Origin: Chondrus crispus
Lineage: Eukaryota; Rhodophyta; Florideophyceae; Gigartinales; Gigartinaceae
Direction: 5' to 3'
NCBI RefSeq assembly: GCF_000350225.1
Contig: NW_005179182.1
Coordinates: 28,235-92,234, forward strand
Length of the DNA: 64,000 bases
A model generated the notes under the pieces. It was not told the origin of the DNA. It did not search any database and saw only the letters and a program-made list of their open reading frames with translations. Both the position numbers and the translations under genes were made by a program. Below are positions 11,919 to 21,341 of the stretch, piece by piece; the stretch's first letter is position 1, and each line of letters starts with the position of its first letter.

Positions 11919-13008
11919 TGTGTCTTTCTGAGGTATTACTGCGCACAGTGCCTCGAATATCTAATCCTGGTCGATGTTCGACGTCAAGTGAAGCCGCGCG
12001 GTCGCGATATGTTAGTGTGGAGGGGTGAGCGAGTATGCGGGCGCGGCGTAGAAACTGCCAAAAAGGGTCGACATTTTCGTACAGCCCGAAAGGGTGCGCG
12101 AATGCTGCTGTTGACAGTGTGCCGCAGCGGCGGTGGCACCGTTCAGCTTGGATCGCATGACGTGGGCAAGCCGCCGTGGGCGCCACGGCCGACGTCGCAG
12201 TTTCTCCGCTGCCGCAATTTTCATCCATAACTCGCCCTGCCTATCTGGCGGCCCGGTCGGGCCTTCCAAGCACCACCGAAAAGGACCCGCAAAACCACCC
12301 CCAAAACCACCCCCAAAAACACCCCGCGCGTGTCCGGAGAAAAGTAACAGCAACATGCTTCGCGCCAGACACCCCCGCCTCTCGTGACTGCTGCTCTCTC
12401 CGCACGCCCGTTCGCCAGTGGCCCAGCCCCTTGCCTCCACATGGTGCCACAACAAGGTCACCCCCCTCTCCCCCCTCTCGTGCCCCCTTACCCTCTCCAG
12501 TGTAGCCTCCTCCAGGTCACCAAGCTCAACCTGCGATACGGTGGCGATACGATGGCGATACGATATGCTCTCAACCTTCCACCACCTTCCGCCACCCGCA
12601 CCGTGCCAGTGCTACCGGAACGAGATCGCATAAGCCGTTCCTGAAACGCTTCTTTCGCATGCAACAAGTCGCGCGAGGCCCGACTTGTTGCGTACTTCTC
12701 ACCTCAACAACACATCATCACCAACTTCACATCACCAGCACCCTCACCATCACACGATAGAGCTGCACTTCACCTCGCGCCCACCCACTTCTTCCGACCA
12801 CTTCACCAAACACTTGCTCATTCCTTATCGCAACTCCGCAGCCTTGCACACGAACAAAGCCATCACCTCTCGCACATTTCCCTAGACACGGTACTGCACA
12901 GTATTCCTCTTCGTTCGATACACCTATTAACGCAAATAGTTACGTGTAAATGGAAAGCATGTCTTGTTCATGGAGCTTCGCCAACATGAATCCGTGCTTG
13001 AGTATACT

Positions 13009-13026
13009 GTACCCTTGGTACTGTAC
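13009..13026. repeat. GTAC motif, copy 6
   Basis: GTACCCTTGGTACTGTAC, followed closely by ACCGGTACC, is the last copy of this motif in its full form that I see in the window. Confidence 0.5.
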
Positions 13027-15168
13027 ACCGGTACCGTGGCGTTGAGATATCGTGATTCTCCTCTTCCTCTTTTCCACGTCAAACCTTTCCTTTACATGCG
13101 TACTGCACTGTTTCCTGCGCAGTGCATTTCAATCAACTTTCCCCGCCTACTGCACCTCACTACTGTCTCCACCATAGATACTCTACATCGTACAAACGTT
13201 TGCGGCTGCTCTTCGGCAGACATTTTCAACACCAGTTCACTTATCAATGAAGAGCCCCTCACCCTTGCCCCGCACTCACTCATTCGAGTTGGCTCCTCGC
13301 CTCAATGCTCTCACACCACAGGGCGTCATTCCAGCATTCCGATTCCTTTTGCAGAACACCTAGGATCAAAATTGACAACAGGTGCAACGAATCTTGAGAT
13401 GCCTAATCCCATTCCAAGCAACACCGCTCCTTCCATCTTATTGTAAAGCTATCTCTACTGTACTGCGTTGATTTATTCTTGTGGGCCGTTCCTTCGCTCG
13501 TTCATACATCGCGGCTGAGCGCAAAGCCGACCGTTTTTGAGAAATAGAGACGTTCAAAACCTCGGTGAAAGGAGAAGACCCTCCCCAATAGAGCGTCCGT
13601 CTCATGGAGTTTGCAGGGGGCTGGCTTTGTTGCCTAGACAGCGCGTCTCGAACCAACATTCAGATAGCAATGCACACTCCTCCAAGAGACCTGGTGAAGC
13701 CCGTCGTCGTCTCACTTCAAATTTTGAAACAGATACGGTATTGCATATTTTATTTATTTCTATGTGATCTTTTCATGAGCCCTCTCGTGGCACGAACGTT
13801 TCACCAAAACTTCCAAGTCCAATGTCTTCGTCCAGAACAAGTACTTGTATGAGACCTGACGCCTCGCCCCGCTCTGCGCCAGGATCGCTGCCCCCGCCTT
13901 GTTGTTGTCAACGGTGAGAGCTGCACTCCCTGTCGCATTTGGAGCGAACTCCCACGGCAGCATTCAAGGAATACAACGTACAGTACGTATCTACATTGTG
14001 AGCATGAGAGTAGCAGTTTCAGATTGTTGGATTAATCACCGCTACCATAGAAGGCAATGTGGTGTCCGCTTCCCACTTCCCTCTCTACGTATAAGACCCA
14101 TGGACGGGCCAGAAAAGAGAGGACTAAATACTCGAGTTGCTGCAAGGCAATGTACCGAAGGGTAACCACCGTTCAGAGCCTACTTCGTATTATTTTCCTA
14201 ACCCGTATTCAGAATTCCGATCAAATTGCGGAACATATTACCTCCCCCCGCCTCCTTCGCGCGAAATAGTGCAAACCAAAGCTCCTCTCCAAGTATGCAA
14301 ACCCATTTCGCGCCATCAAAAGGGCGCCACATAGCCACTCGGGGATGGACTGCCCGGTGCAGGCCAAAAAAATGGAATAGAACTACATAAACCACTAACT
14401 CTGGGAAGGAGACGGCCTCCGAAATGCGTAGGTTGTTTGCTCCCGCCCCAAAACGGTCAGCTCGAGCCCGGATTTCGTCTGACAAAAGGAGGATTCGTAG
14501 ACAAAGCGCAAAGATGAGGGCTGTGAGGCGTGCATTTGAGATCTGATTGATGGGCCACGTCGCTTTCTGTTGAATGCGCCAGAAATCCGAATTAGGAAAA
14601 TATCATTAAACAGGCTCCATTTGCATGTTTTTTGCTGTGTTGTCAGAGTGGGTGCCTATCTACAGAGTCGACCGTTGGTGCCACAGATGCGCTTTCGTTT
14701 GAAGATGCGCTCGACTCTTTAAAGTGTCCAAATCGTTAAAGAAATGGTATGTTTTGTTTAATTTTATCCAGCTTCGTGCCGGAAACAGAAAAAAATACGA
14801 ATTAGGCTCCGAACGGTTAGGCGATAAGGGCTCGATGAATGTTTGATGAATGCTCGACGAATGATTGAAATCCTGAGCGTAAGCGTAAGGATTTCTATTT
14901 CTGTAACTATCATCAAGTACTAGTAAATGGGTCACTTTAAGAGATTTTAAAATATTTTTCGGATGGAATCCACTATATGCCTTCAAAAGTCGTTTATGTG
15001 CCCCTTACAGCCGGTTAAGTAAGCCACAGGTCTCGAACTGCGAATCCGGCGCAGTAAAAGTCCCATAAACACCGTCAATACAAGGCAGTTCGGTATCCTC
15101 TTAGGAGCCCTACAACGCACAAATAATGGGTCAAATGTTGCGTGCCGAAGCAAAAAAAATTATCATTT

Positions 15169-16117
15169 TTAATGGCCACCTTCAATACCCGCGCGGCGCT
15201 GAAGTGCTCGTAGCCTCGCTTCGGTTCTGCGAGAGGCGCGGTTTGCAGAAAGGACTACAGTGCGCTCACTGCGTTGCGCCAGCCAAAGCTGATGCGCACG
15301 TTTGATCAAATCCGATTGAAGGCGTTCTCGCTGGCGTTCCGTCACTTCCAGTTGTCTTCTCTCTCGCCGCTCTTCCGCCTGCGCTGCCCGCTGTTCCTTT
15401 CCCCTTTCCGTGGCCTGCCGTATTTCTTCGCGCTCTTTCAAAACAGAAAGAATTGCGTCACCCGCCAGCAATGCTCCGCTTCTCGTATTAACTGTACCAT
15501 TTAACAAAACCTCACCATCGCTGCGCAACAAATTACATGACTCTTTAAAACTTGTAACGAGTTTACGGTACGACTCGAATGCCGCCGACTGAGACTGAGC
15601 CCTTTCGAGGTTGGTGATATCCGTCGCTTGGATTACATTCGGGTTAACCCTGCGTTTGCCAAAGTCCCATAGCCCACACGCCCTGAAGCCGCTCCTGATG
15701 TTCTGAAAGTTAACTGCCTGATTGTACGCATTTGTCAGAAGCTCGCATACCGTGTACACATCATTTTTTGCACTGTCTTTTACGACGACAGTCCGTCGGT
15801 TGAGGTCATTTCGAAATGCAGTCTTGTAAGGGGAAAAACCGAAAAGTCCAAAGTCTGCGTGCGGTGGCTGGTGTGAGCAGGTAGGCCAACGATGACAATT
15901 CGATTGTCCCGGAATAACTTCAATACTTTGTAAGAACAGTGCGCACCGTATCCATCGAGGGCGAGGAGAATATTGCCGTACCTTTGCCGTAATTGATGCG
16001 TCTCCTGTACAAACTTCTGTCCCCACTGATAGAAAATCCCAATGTTGACACCAGCCTTTTCTCTGTGAACGCAATGCGCATTGGGGGGAAGGAATGTAAG
16101 AGGGGTCTCGATGGTGC
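15169..16117 (-). pseudogene. Pogo-like transposase, C-terminal part (frameshifted)
   Basis: The part next to the LTR (16117 down to about 15830) contains FYQWGQKFVQET, then NILLALDGYGAHCS with the second catalytic Asp of the DDE_1 fold, and GLPAHTSHRTQTLDFSVF, matching the pogo pattern LP-HT-H-LQPLD. Near 15830 the frame shifts. The rest (SPYKTAFRNDLNRR, then FRACGLWDF and a Glu/Arg-rich coiled-coil tail ending at 15169) continues in another frame. The N-terminal part is 11 kb away at 27412-28167, on the other side of the retrotransposon. This copy is inactive. Confidence 0.75.
16113..16117. repeat. Target-site copy, left of the chromodomain Ty3 element
   Basis: GGTGC directly precedes the 5' LTR. 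GGTGT at 27412-27416 directly follows the 3' LTR. They match at four of five positions, as expected for a 5-bp Ty3/gypsy duplication with one later mutation. Confidence 0.6.
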
Positions 16118-16667
16118 TGTGGCGCAACGCGTCCATGCCGCATGGCATGGCTGGCAATCCAAAAATTGCAATTTTTGGGCTCGCGTGTACACGTGTGTGC
16201 GGAATCCTCGCGGAGGTACCGCTGTCCTCCGTGCTGACATTACAGAGCTTACAGACCCTTCCCTGACAGTAGTATGATAGACACGCCGCCGTCGGCGCCC
16301 CTCGACACGTGTACGTGTGCGGACCACCGCGACCTCAATCCGGCACTCCATTAGTATATAGGGTAGTACGGTAGCACCACCCTAGTAAACCCAACCAAGT
16401 CCGGCCTCTACAGCTCAGTGCCCCCTAATATTGCACGGTGAACTCACCGACGGTATAGGCGCCAAGCGCGAGTGTACGCTGACTTCACCAACAGCTCCCT
16501 TTACTTCCCCTCCTATCCCTATCCGCCCTACTGGCTGTCTACAGTCCGGTCAGTCCGGGGTACTTTCGGAGCTTGTCTCCACTCTACTACTACCGCAGTC
16601 ATACTGCGTCGCTACCCACTGCGCCCGAACTCGCGGAGTAGTTCGCCGAACTCGGCGTTGGACTACA
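16118..16667 (+). repeat. 5' LTR of the chromodomain element
   Basis: This 550-bp LTR runs from TGTGGCGC to ACTACA. It is identical to 26862-27411 except for five positions. It contains GCGTGTACACGTGTGTGCG and GACACGTGTACGTGTGCGG, two sites of the ACGTGTAC type also seen in arrays elsewhere in the window, and a TATA box. Confidence 0.95.
16354..16361 (+). promoter_or_regulatory. TATA box in the 5' LTR
   Basis: GTATATAG lies in the middle of the LTR, in the expected place for the retroelement promoter. The same site is in the 3' LTR near 27098. Confidence 0.45.
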
Positions 16668-16671
16668 TTTT

Positions 16672-16692
16672 TGGTCTCCCGACCTAGAATCG
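16672..16692 (+). other. Primer binding site
   Basis: Four bases after the 5' LTR the sequence begins TGGTCTCCCGACC. Its complement reads as a tRNA 3' end: a T loop of TTCGATTC type, an acceptor strand TCGGGAG and ACCA. I cannot name the tRNA. It does not match the common initiator-Met pattern. Confidence 0.6.
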
Positions 16693-16741
16693 TGCTCTTT
16701 CAGAGATCTCTCTGCTCATTTGTTTTTCACTGTCCCTTTTT

Positions 16742-18826
16742 GTGGTTCCAACGATGTCCCAGCGACCGAGGAAGCCCTCGTCGTCGGATGGAAGCGTAGG
16801 CGTTCAAACGCGCTCGGGGCGTGGCCCCAGCCCATCTGTTCGCGAGGTATTGGGCCCTCGGAATGCTGGTCCGTCGAATCCGACGCGCCTCTCCGAGGCC
16901 CCGCCTCCCCCACCGCTTCCATCCTTACCACCCGACACGCCCAGGCGTGTGCATACTGGGAATTCCCAGACCGAACATGGGGCAGAAATACGCCAGCCAA
17001 TTCCATCCGAAGACATATTGCTTCGACACCGTTTGGATCAGGAAACCGGTGAGATCAGAGACAATCTCGACGACGTCAAACGTCGGGTTACTCTTAACGC
17101 CGACCTGATCGACGATCTCTCACGGGATCTCCGTGTTTTGCATTCCAACGTAAATTGTCGCCTTGGTCCAGTGAATCTGGAAGACCCAAACGAAGTGGGG
17201 ATTGATGAGAAGTTTTCTCGTGTTTCTCGCCGACTAGAGGCGTTGGATGGTCTCGTCCTGAAGCTCGGAGACAGAGCAGCGAGATCTGAACACGAGGAAA
17301 ACCTCTCCAGAAAAGCGAAGTCGGGCTCGAAACGCACTCAGCGTTCTAGCCGGTGTTCGAAGAAGTCTAAGTCCAAACGTGGGAATCACCACGATCATAA
17401 TGATGATCATTCATCGCCCTCTTCATCGTCCTCATCGACGCCTTCAAATTCGGACTCGTCAGAATCAGAGTCCGACGGGGGAAACGCCCCGGGAAACAAA
17501 GCCCGTATCCGTGGACCCAAGTTCCGACATCTCAAGGAACTCAAGCACACGAATCCGCTTTACGACGAGCTTCTGTCGTATCGCCGATACCGGCTCATCA
17601 ACACAGGTCAGGATCGTACTGGGAAAAAGACCGGTAAGATCCGGGATCAAATCAAACGCATGGAACTGACCATGAAAAACGATGCTTTCAATGGGGAAGA
17701 CCCCGTGATTGTTCTCGAGTTCCTTGCCCGTTTTGTAGACGAGGCTGACACTCTTGAAATGTCCGAGGCGCAAGCTCTCGTGGCTTTACCGTATTTCTTA
17801 CGCGGAAACGCCGAAACGCAATTCCGCGCCGCAAGAGCAAGTCCCGCTCGCTCCACAGGAGGGGTCTCCGCTTGGCCAGAAGCAGTGAACTACTTACTTC
17901 GCACCTTCGCCACTCCAAGCGCTATCCGAGGAGCAACCCTCGCACTCCGCTCCACCCAGCAAAAGCCGGGTGAGCGCGAAGCCGATTACGGCGCAAGACT
18001 CAGTAGAGCATGTGCTCGATGTGGGAATGTCTACCCAATGTAGGAGAAGATGACATTCTTCATTGATGGGCTTGACCCAGTTATTCGCTCACTCGTTGCG
18101 AGGTATCGCGAGGAAACCCCTCGAAGCGATCTCTCATACGAAAGGCTCGTACAGTACGCCCAAGACGAAGGCGATGCACAACGTGCTCGAACGGGGATTT
18201 TTAGACCTCGCAACCCCACTCTAGCCGCACCAGCGAAAAGAGTTGCTGGGAAGTCAACGGCTTTGATGGCCGATTCAAGCGTGGAATTCCGCGACCATTC
18301 ATTCCCTGGAAGCGCAGTCCAGGCTGCAGACGATGAGCTTCATCTGTTACATACCAATTCGTCGGTTCCGACTTTCAGCCTTCCTACTGATTCGTACTCG
18401 GAGGATCACTCCGTTGATCCAACTTTGGCATTTCGAGCCCAAACCGTGGCCGCTCCACGCATTCCGTATCAAAGGTACTCCCCAGGCTTTTCCCAGAATA
18501 AACCTGGATGGCAAGATCGTGGACCAATTGCTGCGCCACGCCAACCAAGTGGCTTGGTTTGTTACACTTGCTACGCCCGAGTACATACCTCGCCAGACTG
18601 TGTCCTTCCCATTCGGGAGATGGACACTGTACTCGCCAACTTCGAGGCGCTTTGGAACGAGGAAAAGGCCAAGGTCCCCACGGATTCTTACATCCGCGCA
18701 CAGGTGAGGTTTCCGAAATCCTCACCACCTCAACATCGTGGAAACTCACGCCCTAACCCTTCAGAGCGGCACCCTACCGTTCTGAGTAGACCCTCTCGTG
18801 CGGAGAACCGCGATTCGGGAAACTAG
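16742..18826 (+). pseudogene. Gag of the chromodomain element, interrupted by an in-frame TAG
   Basis: Two open stretches in the same frame (16742-18043 and 18050-18826) are separated by a TAG at 18041-18043. The likely start is the ATG at 16754 (MSQRPRKPSS). An N-terminal Pro/Arg-rich part and a coiled-coil-like region are followed by a Ser/Asp/Glu-rich low-complexity stretch. The retrotransposon gag core comes next (DAFNGEDPVIVLEFLARF, later YGARLSRACARCGN). The stop falls inside the conserved gag block just before FFIDGLDPVIRSLVARYREE, so it is best read as a nonsense mutation. A degenerate zinc knuckle may lie near CYTCYARVHTSPDC. The next gene, the protease, is in another frame. Confidence 0.8.
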
Positions 18827-18876
18827 TTGGGGTTCATCGTCCCGCCACTGGCAGGTCCGTCGACTCTCCAAAGGTC

Positions 18877-19263
18877 GTGCCGCCCCGAGGCGCTGAACCC
18901 GACCCACAGACAGACGTTTCTGTGAACAGCAGGGAGATCCCTGAAGACAACCGCCGACGATTCGGCGTTCCACTGCACCGACCATGGCGACGCGCCCGTC
19001 CGTCAAGACGCGCGGAAGTAGTCGTCATGGCGAAGAGAAACTTCAAGGTTTATGCCGACATCGGTGCTACCATCGGATTGTTAGCACGTAAGCTGACGGT
19101 CCTTGACACGGGCGCAGGCCCGAACTTCATCAGAAAATCTGATGTACCAGAGTCATTGGGCTCGAAGATTCGAAGTGCGGAACTTCCCGCGATTGCTGAC
19201 GCAAACAACAACCCCGTCCGAACTATCGGGATTGTTGAGCTGATCGTGCGGCTCGGTCCGCGT
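18877..19263 (+). pseudogene. Retroviral-type aspartic protease, N-terminal part
   Basis: The active-site motif reads LTVLDTGAGPNFI, the standard D-T-G-A. This frame is different from gag and overlaps its end. The coding sequence is cut at 19263 by an insertion flanked by CGCGT and resumes in phase at 20520, where the C-terminal part with the ILG motif lies. The split kills the protease. Confidence 0.8.
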
Positions 19264-20519
19264 TAATGGTAGGTTCGGAGGGGCAAGGGAAAGAAGGAGG
19301 GCAGGTTGATGTGTGTGAGTGAAGGAGTTGGTGCCGAGGTTTACTTGGAGCCGTCTTTCGGCGATACTTATACACTTTGAGTGTTACACTATCCCATTAC
19401 TTTGGCACCTGGTAAACCGTACTCACCATATGCGCGACCAAGCGCGGTCCTCTTCTGGCCCGTCCACACTGTTCTATTTCCACCTTACGAATTGACTACT
19501 GACTATCAGTGCACAACAGTTTCTACACATTTCGAGTGACTGTAAACCATGGCCCTACGCATGCAATCGTTTCACACCTTACTTATCTGCATCCAGACAT
19601 GACAGAATATATTCTTGCACAATGAACAACTTGGCATCTCTCTATTTCCAACAACGCAAAGTCCTGTCATATCTCAGTCCCCATACATGCCCTTGTTTCG
19701 TACCTTACTAATTTCAGTACACACTGCCAGACAACTATCACGGATAGCAACAATGTGCATCCAGACTTTCTACACATCTCACGTGATATCCGATGTGAAT
19801 CACACGAGTACTGTCATCAACTTGCATCCAACGGCGCACCATAACGAGAGCACAGTACAACGTCGCATGCTGACGAGAGTGTAGTACAACGGCGCATGCT
19901 GATGCAAGGGTCGCATACAGCGTGACGCGTACACTGAATACTCACGTAAGTACATGTCTCTTGCGAGAAATACTTGTTGTACTTTTAATTCACATGTACT
20001 GTACTTGGACACGCGCTGGACCGTATGTAGGCGACGTGTACAAGTGTACGTACACGCAGCAACCTGGCGATGTCTACATGTGTACACTGCACACAAGTGT
20101 CCAGCGCCAAGGCCACAAGTAATTACCCATTACAACCATGGTGAACAACTTGAAACCCCCGAAATGATGTAATTAAAACGTATACCGATCATTCAAGATA
20201 TATCACCAGCATGACTGCATATAAGTGGACAATAACAGACCAATAGAATTGCAGCATTCGAACCGACACCCAATAGATTTGCAGTATTGCCTGTGTAGCC
20301 CTATAACGGTTCGGGCCAAATGCAAATTTTCGGCATTTATGCAAATTTGCATAACCCTCCAAAAGTCCACTTTCGTCCCCAGAACCCCAAAATCTGAGAA
20401 TTTACACGTGTCATGTGGTGATATGGGGTGAGGTTCCGGACCGTCGAGTCATGTACACGTGTCGCTCGATTTTGGACTTTCCAGATAACAGCATGTGGTC
20501 GCACATTTTCAATACGCGT
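19264..20519. mobile_element. Unclassified 1.25-kb insert in the protease, 5-bp CGCGT duplication
   Basis: CGCGT occurs at 19259-19263 and again at 20515-20519. Taking out 19264-20519 puts the protease back in one frame, so the borders are firm. The insert is AT-rich and has no gene: its open frames are short. It has neither TG-CA LTR ends nor obvious terminal inverted repeats. It is rich in GTAC sites (ACATGTACTGTACTTGG near 19990 and GACGTGTACAAGTGTACGT near 20035). A non-autonomous element of unknown class is the best reading. Confidence 0.7.
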
Positions 20520-21341
20520 CTCGTCAAAATAAACTTCATTGTATGCGAAAGACTTGCTGCTCCTGTCATTCTCGGTTGTGATTTCTGTGACCGGTTTGTC
20601 GAGGCAATATACCCTCGCCGCAAGGAAGTCGAACTCGACGACGGGACTAAAGTCCCAATTACGAGGAGACCCCTCGCACGGCCACCGAATTATCCTAAGC
20701 TCCCACAAGAACAGGAGTTCGGTAAGACTCACGGGAGAATTTCTCCGAAGATTCGGGTGACTGAAAGAATTCAGATCCCGGCACAGTCCCAAACCTGGGT
20801 CAGTGTCGTCACCGATCGATCCGGCGTTGTGTGTCTCCAACCAACGGAGAAGCCGTATCAACGACAAGGCGTACTTGCCACAAATGGGATTGCCCAGGTT
20901 GAACCATCGCGGCCTTTCCGCAACTTAATCGCGAACTTTTCGCGCTCTTCTCAGACTCTGGCAAAGAACCAAGTAGTCGCCGTGGCTTTACCACACCCTA
21001 CGGCCGTGGTTCCAAGCCACATTCAGTTATCAGATTTACTGGGAATGACGCCTGAGCAAGGAGAAGCCCTTGTGGCTGAGGAATCTGTCGGCTCTCAAGT
21101 AGTCAATGTTGAAGCCGACAGATCGCCTACACTTGAGGACATTAACCTCGACCACCTTTCCTTGGAATACCAAGCCAGAGTGAGGAACTCCTCGACAAGT
21201 TTAAGTCCATGTGGGACGGCTCTTTGGGAGAGATCAACACAACTGAACATTTTATTGATCTTCTCCCGGGTGCGCGCCCGTTCGCGTCACCACCTTACAG
21301 GGCTGGTCCCCGGCAACGTGAATTGGAACAAGAAGAAGTAA
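20520..21341 (+). pseudogene. Protease C-terminal part and pro-RT linker, frameshifted into RT
   Basis: The protease continues in phase with FIVCERLAAPVILGCDF, the second conserved block (ILG) of retropepsins. About 170 residues of linker follow. Near 21180 the reading that leads into RT moves to another frame. The local sequence GAGTGAGGAAC suggests loss of one G. After that point this frame (to 21341) is no longer meaningful. Confidence 0.75.

Larger units (their letters stand above)
11541..15116. other. Intergenic stretch, C-rich block and GTAC motifs, no supported gene
   Basis: No open frame here carries a recognisable domain. From about 12240 to 12900 the plus strand is strongly C-rich with runs such as AAAACCACCCCC repeated near 12290-12320. 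This strand asymmetry also marks the leaders of genes elsewhere in the window. The longest frame, about 157 codons from 12970, has no detectable domain and I do not call it. From 14500 on the sequence is AT-rich and featureless. Confidence 0.4.

Noticed and set aside
12970..13446. Open frame of about 157 codons on the plus strand
   Set aside because: It has no domain, begins next to a GTAC motif, and is typical of the open frames left in C-rich sequence here.
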